Below, one piece after another: positions 45,841 to 55,798 of a stretch of DNA of 64,000 nt. A program made the translations under genes and the position numbers. The notes beneath the pieces are model-generated. The model saw nothing but the letters and a program-made list of their open reading frames with translations. It was not told the DNA's origin and searched no databases. How positions within the stretch are numbered: the first letter of the stretch is position 1; each line of letters starts with the position of its first letter. Origin of the DNA: Deinococcus sp. AJ005 (lineage in GTDB: Bacteria; Deinococcota; Deinococci; Deinococcales; Deinococcaceae); assembly GCF_009017495.1 (NCBI RefSeq), contig NZ_CP044989.1, positions 124,001 through 188,000 on the forward strand, given 5' to 3'.

Positions 45841-46838
45841 TTCCTGAGCGAACGCGCGCGATTCTGGAAACGGCTGTGAACTCAGGTGGGTTGCCAGGAG
45901 CGGCGCTGGGCGTCGTCGATGGGGCAGGGAAGAAAGAAACCCTGATCCTGGGCCACGCCCAGCTTCAGCCAGAGGAAGTCGCGCTGGAAAAGAATTCTGT
46001 CTTCGATCTCGCCAGCCTGACCAAACCGCTGTTCACCGCCCGCAACGTCATCCGGGCCGCCGAGCAGGGCCGACTCGATTTAGACGACGAGGTTCGGTCG
46101 CACCTCCCCAAACTGGGCTGGATGCAGGACACGCCGCTGAAAACGCGCACCCTGCGCCAGTTGCTGACCCACACGGCAGGGCTGCCCGCCTGGGTGCCGC
46201 TGTACACCTGGGGCACTGCCGAAACCATCCGCGCCCGCTTCATGCAGGAGCCGTGGCCGATGGTACCGGCGGGTGAAGTCGTGTATTCCGATCTGGGGTA
46301 CATTCTGCTGGGGCGCGTGCTGGAGCGGCTCTATGACAGACCATTGCGCGACTTCGTGCTGGATGACGGCCTGACCTTTTCGCCGTCGCCCCAAGACAGT
46401 GTCGCCACCGAACACTGCCTGTGGCGCGGGCGAATGCTGCGCGGTGAGACACATGACGAGAATGCGGCGGCGCAGGGCGGGATGGCCGGACACGCGGGGC
46501 TGTTCGGCACGCTGGATGGTGTGCTGAATCAGGCCGAACTGCTGCTGCGCGGCGGCTGGCTGTCCGCTGCGGCGCAGACACAGGCAACGCGTATTCAGAC
46601 GCCAGGGCGTACGCTGGCCTTCGTGGCCGCACAGCCCGGCTGGAGCGGCGGCAGCATGGGCAGCCTGGCGGCCTTCGGGCACACTGGCTTCACAGGAACG
46701 GGGCTGTGGGTGGATCCGGCACGCAACCTGGCCTGGACGCTGCTGACCAACCGCGTTCACCCCACCCGGCACAGCACCTTTGATATTCAGGGACTTCGGC
46801 GGGCCGTGGGAAACACCCTGCTGGCCGGGCTGGGTTGA
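45837..46838 (+). CDS. Beta-lactamase-family serine hydrolase, AmiE/YbbE-like
   Basis: A 333-residue class C beta-lactamase-fold protein. The nucleophile motif is SLTK (in DLASLTKPLF near residue 60), the second motif is YSDLGY (in GEVVYSDLGYILLG) and the third is HTGFTG (in FGHTGFTGTGLWVDP). In Bacillus subtilis the murQ operon contains the homologous amiE (ybbE), an N-acetylmuramyl-L-alanine amidase of this fold, so the same role is likely. No signal peptide is visible, which would place it in the cytoplasm acting on imported muropeptides. ATG 45837 overlaps the murQ stop. Confidence 0.87.
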   Translation: MIPERTRAILETAVNSGGLPGAALGVVDGAGKKETLILGHAQLQPEEVALEKNSVFDLASLTKPLFTARNVIRAAEQGRLDLDDEVRSHLPKLGWMQDTPLKTRTLRQLLTHTAGLPAWVPLYTWGTAETIRARFMQEPWPMVPAGEVVYSDLGYILLGRVLERLYDRPLRDFVLDDGLTFSPSPQDSVATEHCLWRGRMLRGETHDENAAAQGGMAGHAGLFGTLDGVLNQAELLLRGGWLSAAAQTQATRIQTPGRTLAFVAAQPGWSGGSMGSLAAFGHTGFTGTGLWVDPARNLAWTLLTNRVHPTRHSTFDIQGLRRAVGNTLLAGLG

Positions 46839-46853
46839 TTCCTGCTGGGGTTG

Positions 46854-46869
46854 CTCGTCACATGACGAG
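46854..46869. promoter_or_regulatory. Perfect palindrome upstream of the orphan amino-acid-binding protein gene
   Basis: CTCGTCA (46854-46860) and TGACGAG (46863-46869) flank a 2-nt centre in the 127-bp gap. It lies 97 bp before the next start codon and soon after a stop, so it could be an operator or a small hairpin. It has no T tract, which favours a protein-binding site. Confidence 0.35.
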
Positions 46870-46965
46870 TAAAGTTCCGCACACCCTCACGGTCATCCGA
46901 ACAGCCATCTGCTAGCATTTCGGCGTCCACAACTCGCGTTCCATCCCTTCTCTGGAGGTTTCACC

Positions 46966-48105
46966 ATGAAAACCCGCATCCTATTGACTGCCCTGCTCGC
47001 CTGTACCTCTCTTGCCGCCGCCGAAATCCGCGTGGGCGTGATCGTCTCGGGCACCGGCCCGGGCGCCAGCCTGGGCATCCCGGAGCGCAACACCGTGGCC
47101 CTGCTGCCGCAGACCATTGCCGGGCAGAAGATCGTCTACACCATCCTGGACGACGCCAGCGACACCACCGCCGCCGTGACCAGCGCCCGCAAGCTGATTC
47201 AGGACAACAAGGTGGACCTGATCATCGGGACCACCACCACCCCCGCCTCGCTGGCGATGATCGACGTGGTGGCTGAGGCCAAGGTGCCCATGATCAGTCT
47301 GGCCGCTTCCGAGGCCATCATCAAGCCGGTGGACGACAAGCGCAAATGGGTCTTCAAGACCCCGCAGACCGACGCGATCATGGCGGCGGCGATTGCCCAG
47401 CACATGCAGCAGAACAAGATAAAGACCGTGGGCTACATCGGCTTCAACGACGCCTACGGCGAAGGCTGGCTGGCCGAGCTGAAGAAGAACGCCGCCGCGC
47501 GCGGCATCAAGGTGGTGGCCGAGGAGCGCTACGGGCGCAGCGACACCAGCGTGACCGGACAGGTGCTGAAGGTACTGGCCGCCAAGCCCGACGCCGTGCT
47601 GATCGGCGCGTCCGGGGTTCCCGCCGTGCTGCCGGAAAAAACCCTCAAGGACCGGGGCTACACGGGCAAGGTGTACCAGACGCACGGTGTGGCCAACGCG
47701 GATTTCCTGCGCGTGGGCGGCAAGGACGTGGAGGGCGCGATCCTTCCGGCGGGGCCAGTGCTGGTGGCCGATCAGTTGCCCGACACCAACCCCAACAAGA
47801 AAGTGGGCCTGAACTACGTCAACCTGTACGAGGCCAAATACGGCAAGGACAGCGTGTCGACCTTCGGCGCGCACATGTGGGACGCCGGACTGCTGATGCA
47901 AAAGGCCATCCCCACCGCACTGAAAAAGGCCCAGCCCGGCACTGCCGAGTTCCGCAGCGCCCTGCGTGACGCCCTGGAAGGCTCGCGCAACATCATCGGC
48001 GCGCACGGCATCTTTAACCTGTCGGCCACCGATCATCTGGGCCTGGACGCCCGCAGCCGCGTGATGGTGCAGGTCGTGGACGGCAAGTGGAAACTGCTTA
48101 AGTAA
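46966..48105 (+). CDS. Branched-chain-amino-acid-type ABC substrate-binding protein (LivJ/K family)
   Basis: A 379-residue exported binding protein. Residues 1-19 form a signal peptide (KTRILLTALLACTSLAAA). The mature chain starts EIRVGVIVSGTGPGASLG, followed by NKVDLIIGTTTTPASLAM, VPMISLAASEAI and VGYIGFNDAYGEGWLAELKKNA, typical of type I periplasmic-binding folds. A CTGGAGG box precedes ATG 46966. No Liv permease or ATPase genes adjoin, so it is an orphan; ligand could be amino acids or aromatic acids. A strong terminator follows. Confidence 0.92.
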   Translation: MKTRILLTALLACTSLAAAEIRVGVIVSGTGPGASLGIPERNTVALLPQTIAGQKIVYTILDDASDTTAAVTSARKLIQDNKVDLIIGTTTTPASLAMIDVVAEAKVPMISLAASEAIIKPVDDKRKWVFKTPQTDAIMAAAIAQHMQQNKIKTVGYIGFNDAYGEGWLAELKKNAAARGIKVVAEERYGRSDTSVTGQVLKVLAAKPDAVLIGASGVPAVLPEKTLKDRGYTGKVYQTHGVANADFLRVGGKDVEGAILPAGPVLVADQLPDTNPNKKVGLNYVNLYEAKYGKDSVSTFGAHMWDAGLLMQKAIPTALKKAQPGTAEFRSALRDALEGSRNIIGAHGIFNLSATDHLGLDARSRVMVQVVDGKWKLLK

Positions 48106-48121
48106 GCGTTCTGGTTGTTCA

Positions 48122-48159
48122 GGCGGCGCGTGGAGATCGGTCTCCACGCGCCGCCTTTT
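48122..48159 (+). terminator. Strong rho-independent terminator
   Basis: A perfect 15-bp stem (48122-48136 with 48141-48155), tetraloop TCGG and four T residues, 17 bp after the binding-protein stop. It separates two convergent genes and may act in both directions. Confidence 0.9.
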
Positions 48160-48180
48160 GCGCTGGCCGGTAGCCCAGCG

Positions 48181-50871
48181 TCAGCGAGGAAGGGTAAAGC
48201 TGAACGTCGCGCCCTGGCCTTCCTCAGTCTGTGCGGCCACCGTTCCGCCGTGCCGGGTCACGATGCGCCGGACATTGGCTAGGCCCACCCCGGTGCCCTC
48301 GAACTCGCGCTCGTGGTGCAGACGCTGGAAGACTCCGAACAGCCGGTTTGTGTAGCGGGGATCGAAGCCCACGCCGTTGTCGCGGACCAGCACCGTCCAG
48401 GCGCCGGGACGCTCCTCGGCCCGGATCTCGATGACGGCCTGGTCACGGGTGCGGGTGTATTTGACCGCGTTGGACAGCAGGTTGACCATGACCTGTCGCA
48501 GCAGATGCCGGTCCGCGCTCAGCAGGGGCAGTGGCCCCACCCGCCATTCCAGGGACCGCGCGCCCTGCTCGGCGGTCAGTTCCACCTGCACCGAGGTCAC
48601 TAGTTCGGCTAGATCGACGTCTTCTACCCGCAGCGGGTGGCGGGTGGTGCGCGACAGGTCCAGCATGGCGTCGATCAGGGTATTCATGCGGCTGGCGGCG
48701 TCGTCGATCACGCCCAGATAGTGGCTGGCCTTGAGGTCCGTGGAGTCCATGATCCGGGCGCGCAGCAGGGCGTTGAAGCCCTTGATGTGCCGCACCGGGG
48801 TCCGTAGATCGTGCGACACGCTGTAGGCGAAGGCTTCGAGTTCATCCACCGCCACCTGCAATTCGGCGTTGCTGCGGGCCAGGCAGCGCACGTCCTCGGC
48901 GCGCTCCAGGGCCAGCCCCAGGCTGCGGCCCACCGCCCGGAACACCGCACGCTCGCGCTCGGGCCAGCGCCCCTGGCGGCGCGAGGCCATGATCAGCATG
49001 CCGGTCATGGTCTCGCCCTGAAAGAACGGCTGAAAGGCCAGGGCGCGGTACAGGGCGACGCCCGGACGCCCATCGGGCCGCCCACCTATATCTTCTATAA
49101 AGACGCTCTGGCGGGTGCGCTGGGCCTGCCCGAATCCCGGATCGTTGGGGCGGTAGCCCGCCTGCGTCTCGGCCAGCAGGTCTGCTGGAAATCCCGGCGG
49201 CCAGACCCGGATCTTGAACAGCTCGCCCTCGCGCTCGGAGTAGGTCACGTCCACGTCGTGGGCCTCGGCCAGCACCGCCGCCGCCTGACGGATCAGCGAC
49301 AGCACGTCGGTCTCGCCGCCCACCGACTCGGTCAGGGCCATGAAGGCGGCGAGTGCGGCGCGTTCCTCCTGCAACTGGCGGGTCTGCTCAGCCCGGTCCA
49401 GCGCCAGCCCCAGGCTGCGGGCCATGGTTTCGAGCAGCGTGCGCTCGGTGGCGGTCCAGGGCTTGGCTTCATCCAGCCCCACCGCCAGCACACCGCAGAC
49501 CCGGCCCGCCACCATAATCGGCAGGGCGGCGGTGGCCCCCACACTGTCCGCCAGCTCGCCGAGCTGATCGGTGCCTGGGTCGTAGTGGTCCTGATAATAC
49601 GGCTGCCCGCTCTCGTAGGGGCGGCGCAGGTTGAGGGTCGTGTGGTAGGGCAGGCCCGCGTCCACCACCTGCTGGAGGGCGTCGTTGCCAAAGGAACCGG
49701 CCTGCGCTTTCAGGCGGAACAGTTCTCCCTCGGGTTCGTAGTACAGGGCAAAGCCCGGCGGCATCAGCGACAGCGCGATGTCCTGGGCACGCCGCACCAG
49801 CAGGTAAGGATCGGCGTCCAGACTCAGCTCGCGCGACAGGGCCTCAAAGGCTTCCAGGGTGCGGGTGCGGGCCTGGAGTTCAGCGTTCTGGCGGGCCTGC
49901 CACCGCACGCTCTGGGCACGCTCCAGCGCCAGCGTCAGGCTGCGCCCCAGCGCCCGCATCAGGCCCCGGTCACGGCCCCGCCACGTCTCGCCCACCCGCA
50001 GGCCCACAGCAAAGATGCCGCGCACCTGCGTGCCCACCACCAGCGGGTAGATACAGGCCAGGCCAAAGTCTGCGGTGTTGTCGATCTGCTCGCTCGCCGG
50101 GTCCCAGCCGTCGATGAAGACCGGTTGCCGGGTTTCCATCGCCCGCGCAAAGGAGGGCGCGTCCAGCGGCAATCCGGCACGGATCATGGCGATCTGCTCG
50201 GGGGACAGCCCACCGGTCCAGGTCAGCGCCTTCCACTGCCCGTCCTGAATCTCGTAATACACGCTGCCGTAATCGCTGAAATGCGCGTCCAGGACTGCGT
50301 AAGCCTCGCGGCTCAGGGCCAGCACGTCGGTTTCGGCGGCGGCGCGCTCGGTGAAGGCGGCAAAAATGTCCAGCGCCGCCTCGTCGTCTCCCTGTCGGCC
50401 CGCAGTGCGGCGGCGGTCCTGCGCGGCGTCCCGCCCCAGGGCCAGGACCAGAGCGCCCCCGACGGCGCGGAACACGGCACGGTCCTCCGCGGTCCAGCCG
50501 CGCCCGGCAGGCAGCGCCACATGCAGCAGGCCGCAGGGCTGGCCTTCCCACGAGAAGGGATACAGCGCACGCTCCCCGGAAAAGACGGGTTCGGGCACGT
50601 CAGAACTCCCGGTGAGGGGCGGCAGGTCCGCCGCAAGGCTGGCCGCCGCCGAAAACTCCTGACCGTCCCAGGTCACCGGCTGCCAGTGGTCTGCTCCAGG
50701 CGTGAAATATGTGATGGTCACGTTTCCCAGAATCTGGCGCAGCACGTCGGCAGTCAGGCGAAGCTGCCCCGGCAGATCGGCAGCCCGGCCCAGACCCTCG
50801 CTGAAGTGGGCCAGGCGTTCCAGCGGCGTCCGTGGGTCCGGCCAGCGGTCAGCATCGGACGCGGGTGTCAT
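48181..50871 (-). CDS. Multi-GAF sensor histidine kinase
   Basis: An 896-residue cytoplasmic kinase without membrane helices. About four GAF-like segments (roughly residues 20-140, 165-310, 345-490 and 505-655) are linked by helices with the repeated pattern RSLxLALERAE. A HisKA domain follows (FAYSVSHDLRTPVRHIKGF, phospho-His near residue 680), then an ATPase domain with NLLSNAVKY, DNGVGFDPRY and EGTGVGLANVRRIV. A TATGTT box (complement of 50878-50883) ends 6 nt before ATG 50871, so the gene is probably leaderless. No response regulator adjoins it directly in the same transcript. Signal unknown; it lacks the Cys and PHY domain of phytochromes. Confidence 0.9.
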   Translation of the reverse strand: MTPASDADRWPDPRTPLERLAHFSEGLGRAADLPGQLRLTADVLRQILGNVTITYFTPGADHWQPVTWDGQEFSAAASLAADLPPLTGSSDVPEPVFSGERALYPFSWEGQPCGLLHVALPAGRGWTAEDRAVFRAVGGALVLALGRDAAQDRRRTAGRQGDDEAALDIFAAFTERAAAETDVLALSREAYAVLDAHFSDYGSVYYEIQDGQWKALTWTGGLSPEQIAMIRAGLPLDAPSFARAMETRQPVFIDGWDPASEQIDNTADFGLACIYPLVVGTQVRGIFAVGLRVGETWRGRDRGLMRALGRSLTLALERAQSVRWQARQNAELQARTRTLEAFEALSRELSLDADPYLLVRRAQDIALSLMPPGFALYYEPEGELFRLKAQAGSFGNDALQQVVDAGLPYHTTLNLRRPYESGQPYYQDHYDPGTDQLGELADSVGATAALPIMVAGRVCGVLAVGLDEAKPWTATERTLLETMARSLGLALDRAEQTRQLQEERAALAAFMALTESVGGETDVLSLIRQAAAVLAEAHDVDVTYSEREGELFKIRVWPPGFPADLLAETQAGYRPNDPGFGQAQRTRQSVFIEDIGGRPDGRPGVALYRALAFQPFFQGETMTGMLIMASRRQGRWPERERAVFRAVGRSLGLALERAEDVRCLARSNAELQVAVDELEAFAYSVSHDLRTPVRHIKGFNALLRARIMDSTDLKASHYLGVIDDAASRMNTLIDAMLDLSRTTRHPLRVEDVDLAELVTSVQVELTAEQGARSLEWRVGPLPLLSADRHLLRQVMVNLLSNAVKYTRTRDQAVIEIRAEERPGAWTVLVRDNGVGFDPRYTNRLFGVFQRLHHEREFEGTGVGLANVRRIVTRHGGTVAAQTEEGQGATFSFTLPR

Positions 50872-50997
50872 GGCTGCAACATAGCGTCTGGGCGGGGAAA
50901 GCGCCGCAGGGCCGTTGTCATTCTACCGATCAGCGGGAATGACCGCAGCTTTTCATGACATTTATCGGGCCGCAGCCTGGGCGCTTTGCAGAAGACT

Positions 50998-52364
50998 TCA
51001 GAAGGTGACGGCCTCGCGCGGCCTTGCCGGAACCGGGCCGTCCACAGCCGTCCCCCGCTCATTCAGGGGCAGCCGCACCGTGAACCGTGCGCCTCCCAGC
51101 GGTCCCTGGCCCGCGCACGCCGCGCCGCCGTGGGCCTGCGCCAGTTGCTGGACAATGGCCAGACCCATGCCACTGCCCCCGGTGCCGCGCGTGCGGCTGC
51201 TGTCCAGGCGGGTAAAGCGCGTGAACACCGCCTCACGGCTCTCCTCGGGCACGCCAGGACCGTCATCATCCACATGTAGCCACGCTGAATTTCCCCGCGC
51301 TTCCACGCTGATCTGCACGCGCCCACTGGCATAGTGCAGCGCGTTTTCCAGCAGATTCACCGCGATCTGGCGCACCCGCCCGGCGTCCGCGTAGAGCGGG
51401 ATGGCCGCAGGCGCATTCAGGTGCAGCGTGACGCCCCGCGCCCCGGCCCGGTCCTCCAGGTCACGCACCACCCCGGCGCTCAGTCCGGCCAGATCCAGCG
51501 TGTCCAGATGCAGGCTCAGGCGGCCCGCCTCGGCCAGGGTCAGGGTCCGCAGGTCGTCCACCAGCCGGGTCAGTTGCTGGGTCTGCTGGCTGAGCAGGGC
51601 CACCTGATCCGCGTTCAGGCTGTACACGCCGTCTTCGAGGGCGTCCAGCCGCGCCTGCATGATCGCCAGCGGCGTCCTGAGTTCGTGGGCGATGTCGGCC
51701 ACCGCCTGCCGCCGCTCGGTTTCCAGCGCCTGAAGGGTATCGGCCATCTCATTGAAGTTGCTCGCCAGTTCGGCCAGTTCACGCTCGCCGCTGGGCACCG
51801 GGGCGCGGATGCTCAGGTCTCCCTTGGCCATGCCCGCCGCCGCCGCCGACACGGCCAGGATCGGATGGGCCAGCCGCCGCGACAGCAAAAAAGCCAGCAA
51901 CGCCGAGGCCACCGCCGCCAGCAGGCCGACCTGAAGCAGACTCTGCTGGATGTCCCGCAGAAAATCCTGATTGCGGGTGCCGAACCTGCGCGGCAGACTG
52001 GTCCCATCATTGCGCCGCAGGGCCACCGCCCCGCCTGTCCTGGCGCCGCCCGCACCGAACAGGTCAGATGTGGGCGGCCACTGCGGGCCGAGCTGTGGAG
52101 CGGGCCGCGACGTGGAGCTGGGCTGGGAAGCCAGCGGGGGGGTGACCGTCTCACCCCGGCGCTGCGCCTCTTTCTGGGCGCGCAGGTAGCTCTGCATCTC
52201 GGGCGGCAGGCGGCGAAATTCATTCTGCACGGCCAGATTGGAAAACACGAAGGTGCTGCCCACCGACAGGCCCACCACCGCCAGCATCGCCAGCAGCAGC
52301 GTCACGCCCAGCGAGAGGCCGCGCCGCCTGCGGGCCAGCGGCGGTTTGACCGGTAAAGCCCTGC

Positions 52365-52368
<4 letters not shown>
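50998..52368 (-). CDS. Sensor histidine kinase with HAMP domain
   Basis: A 456-residue membrane kinase. The first helix is near residues 18-40, then an extracytoplasmic loop of about 100 residues rich in Pro, Ser and Gly, a second helix near residues 145-165, and a HAMP region (AHPILAVSAAAAGMAKGDLSI). Phospho-His lies in VADIAHELRTPLAIMQ near residue 225; ATPase motifs are NLLENALHY, DDDGPGVP and GGSGMGLAIVQQLA. It overlaps the response regulator gene by four bases. The pair is divergent from an efflux operon and probably controls it in response to an envelope or drug signal. Confidence 0.93.
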
Positions 52369-53057
<689 letters not shown>

Positions 53058-53234
53058 GTGGCAGCAGACAGGTGATTTTTAAGCCCTTCTGACGCTGCAA
53101 AAGAAGGACAGAGACGCCACGAGGGCGACGGGCATGGAGGGGCCACCGGGCTGGCCCAGGCACCGGGCAGGCGGCCCTGGCCGTTCAACGTTCTACCAGT
53201 CCCATTCATACCCCACACTGTAGTCCCGCTGCGT

Positions 53235-53249
53235 GAAGACTGGGCGAAG
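53235..53249 (-). promoter_or_regulatory. Candidate response-regulator site 1, CTTC-N7-CTTC
   Basis: On the minus strand CTTC occurs twice with an 11-bp period, the usual half-site spacing for OmpR/PhoB dimers. It lies between the regulator gene and the efflux operon and matches site 2 in reverse orientation. Confidence 0.35.
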
Positions 53250-53313
53250 GCCCGGCGTGCGATTTCAGGGATTGAATCCGGCCTTTACGCTTGCCCAGCG
53301 CAACAAAAACCGT

Positions 53314-53328
53314 CTTCACCAAATCTTC
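53314..53328 (+). promoter_or_regulatory. Candidate response-regulator site 2, CTTC-N7-CTTC
   Basis: CTTC at 53314-53317 and 53325-53328 repeat with an 11-bp period (extended as TCTTC in both). It lies 47 bp before the first efflux gene. Same pattern as site 1, opposite orientation. Confidence 0.38.
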
Positions 53329-53375
53329 GAAAAGCCTGCGCGGAGTGTTCGCAGAGCGGGGGCAGACTGCGCCCT

Positions 53376-54764
53376 ATGACCGCCCACCGATTTTCAAGGC
53401 CGCCTCCCTGGCGGCTGATCTCTTTGACGCTGGCGCTGTGTGGGCTGGCCCCCGTACAGACTGGAGGGGCACAGACCACCGTGGCGCAGCCCGCTCCTTC
53501 TCTGACGCTGGAGGCCACGCTGGCGCAGCTCGAAGCCGCCCCCAGCGTCACGGCCGCGCGGCTGAGCGTGCAGACGGCGCAGACGGGGCTGAATGCGGCG
53601 CGCACGGCGCTGGGCCTGACCATCTCGGTCAACGGTAACGCGGCGTACAGCGGTCCCGTAACTGCCGCCGACGGCACCGCCACTCCGGGCAGCACGGGCG
53701 GGGCGGCGGGGGTGAACATCAGCCTGGGCCTGCTGCCGTGGGCCAGCAACCAGAGCGGCCTGAAGACGGCTGAGCGCGGTCTGGCGCTGGCCCAGGCCAG
53801 ACTGACGGACGCGCAGAACTCGGCGCGGCTGAACGTGGCGCAGCAGTATTTTGCCGCCGTGCTGGCAACCCAGGACGTGGACATCGCGGCCCGCACCCTG
53901 GCCCTGCGCCAGCGGCAATTCGCCGTGGCCCAGACGCAGCAGGCCACAGGCAACGCCACTGCCGGGAACGTCCTGAGCGCGCAGGCGGGAGTACAGAGCG
54001 CTCAGGGAACAGGGTTACAGGCTGCCGCCAGTCTGGAGGCGGCGCAGCGGGGGCTGGAGGCAGCCCTGGGAAGCGCGGTGGGCCGTGTGACCTTCAGTAC
54101 TCAGCCGCCCGACACCGTGGCGTTGCCGGACGTGTCGGCGCTGGTGGCGCAGGCCAGGGCCACCCGCAGCGAGGTCATCCAGGCCCAGAACACGCTGGGG
54201 GCCGCACAGGACGATCTGACCACCCAGCAGCGCCAGACGACACTGCCCGATCTGACCGCCAGCGTGCGCTACGGCCCCGGCGGCAGCGGCGGCCTGACCA
54301 CGGCACTGAATTTGCAGCAGGGCACGGTCAGCGCGGGATACAGCCTGCCGCTGGGCAGCGGCGCGGGCACCGGCTCCAATCGCCTGAGCGCCAGCGTCAC
54401 GGGCAGCTACGTGGTGTATTCGCCCGCCCAGAAAGCGCAACTGTCTGCCGCCGGGGCCAACGTCACGCAGGCGCAACTGTCTCTAAACGTGGCCCAGCAG
54501 AACGTGGAACTGGACGTGCGGACCCGCTACAGCACCTTGCAGACGGGGTTGATCGCCGTGCAGACCCGCGAAACGGGCGTGCAGGTGGCGGGGCTGGCGC
54601 TGCAAACTGCCCAGACCCGCCTTCAGGCAGGAACGGGGACGGCGGACGATGTGAGCGCCGCCGAACTGGATCTGGCGCAGGCAGAACGTGATCTGCTGGC
54701 CGCCCGCATCACTGCCCAGACCACTCTGCTTCAACTTCAAAACGCCGCCGGAGGCCCCCAGTGA
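53376..54764 (+). CDS. TolC-family outer membrane efflux protein
   Basis: A 462-residue outer-envelope channel subunit. A signal-like hydrophobic stretch (WRLISLTLALCGLAPVQTGGAQ, residues 12-33) is followed by two repeated Ala/Gln-rich helical halves, for example VTAARLSVQTAQTGLNAARTALGL near residue 58, ALAQARLTDAQNSARLNVAQQYF near residue 137, and AELDLAQAERDLLAARITAQTTLL at the end. Length fits TolC. It begins a five-gene efflux operon and overlaps the next gene (GTGA). Substrate unknown. Confidence 0.85.
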   Translation: MTAHRFSRPPPWRLISLTLALCGLAPVQTGGAQTTVAQPAPSLTLEATLAQLEAAPSVTAARLSVQTAQTGLNAARTALGLTISVNGNAAYSGPVTAADGTATPGSTGGAAGVNISLGLLPWASNQSGLKTAERGLALAQARLTDAQNSARLNVAQQYFAAVLATQDVDIAARTLALRQRQFAVAQTQQATGNATAGNVLSAQAGVQSAQGTGLQAAASLEAAQRGLEAALGSAVGRVTFSTQPPDTVALPDVSALVAQARATRSEVIQAQNTLGAAQDDLTTQQRQTTLPDLTASVRYGPGGSGGLTTALNLQQGTVSAGYSLPLGSGAGTGSNRLSASVTGSYVVYSPAQKAQLSAAGANVTQAQLSLNVAQQNVELDVRTRYSTLQTGLIAVQTRETGVQVAGLALQTAQTRLQAGTGTADDVSAAELDLAQAERDLLAARITAQTTLLQLQNAAGGPQ

Positions 54765-55798
54765 ACCGTAAAAGCATTCTTTTGACCGCCGCCCTTGTTC
54801 TTGGGGTGGCCGCCGCCCAGACTTCCCCCAACGTCACGGCCACTGCCGCTGTCACCGCCGCCCTTGCCAACAACGCCGACGTGAAGACGGCGCAGGCTAA
54901 CCTGGACAAGGCGCAGGCCGCCAACCGCGCCGCGCAGGCCGATCCCAGCGCGTTGGTGGCCGCCAAACTCGGCGCGTCCGGGGGCGAATCCCAGGCGCAG
55001 GCCGCGCTGCGCGGCGCACGCATGAACACCCTGCAAAGCACCGTCACGGCCTACACGGCGCTGCTGGAGGCGCAGGAAAACGTGGCCCTGCAAACGCTGC
55101 AAGTCGCGGTGGACAGCAAGGCGGTGCAGGTGGCCCAGGTCAAGCAGGGCATCGGCAACGCCACCGCGCTGGACGTGACCAACGCCCAGAACACGCTGTC
55201 GGGCAACCAGCAGAATCTGGCGGACGCAAAGGCCCAGGTCAGCCTCGCCAGCGCGCGCCTCTCTACACTGACCGGACTGGCGAGCGGCGTGCGGGCAGCA
55301 GGAGCGGCCAGCGCCCCGAAGCTCAGCACCACCCTGAGCAAGTTGCAGGCGGGCCTGAATACACTGACCGCGCAGGTCTCGGCGAACAACGATCTGGCCG
55401 CCGCGCAACTGAACGTGAAGCTGGCCGACAACGACTTCACCCCGGCCCGCACCTTGCAGGACGCCCGCACCACGCTGGCGAACGCGCAGCGGGGCGTGGA
55501 CAGTGCTGGAAAGAGTGCCACGCAGTCGCTGGCCAGCGCGTATCAGACCGCACAGAACAGTTACGAGCTGCTGAGCGTGGCTGGCGCGCGTGAGGCGGCG
55601 GCCCTCAAGACCTACAACCAGGACGCCGCCCGCCTGAAAAGCGGCACGATCAGCCCGGTGGACTTGCAGACCTCGCAACTGGCGCTGAAGAAGTCCCAGT
55701 ATTCACGGCTCCAGGCGCAGGACAATGTGCTGGAGGCCCTGGCCGCCCTCTCCGTGGCCAGCGGGCAGAACCTGACCGGGATCGGGGGAACGCTGTGA
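54761..55798 (+). CDS. Second TolC-like outer membrane efflux protein, short form
   Basis: A 345-residue TolC-like protein with signal peptide (RKSILLTAALVLGVAAAQ, residues 2-19). Helical hairpins rich in Ala, Gln and Asn follow (NADVKTAQANLDKAQAANRAAQ; LLEAQENVALQTLQVAVDSKAVQ; GIGNATALDVTNAQNTLSGNQQNL). It is about 100 residues shorter than its neighbour, and the beta-barrel segments are hard to place. GTG 54761 overlaps the first gene and its stop overlaps the adaptor start (GTGA). Two TolC-type genes in tandem is unusual; they may form a mixed channel. Confidence 0.8.
   Translation: MNRKSILLTAALVLGVAAAQTSPNVTATAAVTAALANNADVKTAQANLDKAQAANRAAQADPSALVAAKLGASGGESQAQAALRGARMNTLQSTVTAYTALLEAQENVALQTLQVAVDSKAVQVAQVKQGIGNATALDVTNAQNTLSGNQQNLADAKAQVSLASARLSTLTGLASGVRAAGAASAPKLSTTLSKLQAGLNTLTAQVSANNDLAAAQLNVKLADNDFTPARTLQDARTTLANAQRGVDSAGKSATQSLASAYQTAQNSYELLSVAGAREAAALKTYNQDAARLKSGTISPVDLQTSQLALKKSQYSRLQAQDNVLEALAALSVASGQNLTGIGGTL

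Larger units (their letters stand above)
53058..53375. other. Divergent spacer between the two-component system and the efflux operon
   Basis: This 318-bp region has no credible gene. It holds two direct-repeat sites described separately and a TANNNT box, TACGCT (53286-53291), that could be a -10 element for the rightward operon although no clear -35 box is seen. Nothing else recognisable is present. Confidence 0.6.

Noticed and set aside
48181..50871. Bacteriophytochrome identity for the multi-GAF kinase
   Set aside because: No PAS-GAF-PHY order and no recognisable chromophore-binding motif; GAF repeats only.
48811..50958. 715-codon open frame on the plus strand
   Set aside because: It is antisense to the multi-GAF kinase, whose motifs are unmistakable; high GC leaves long stop-free antisense frames.
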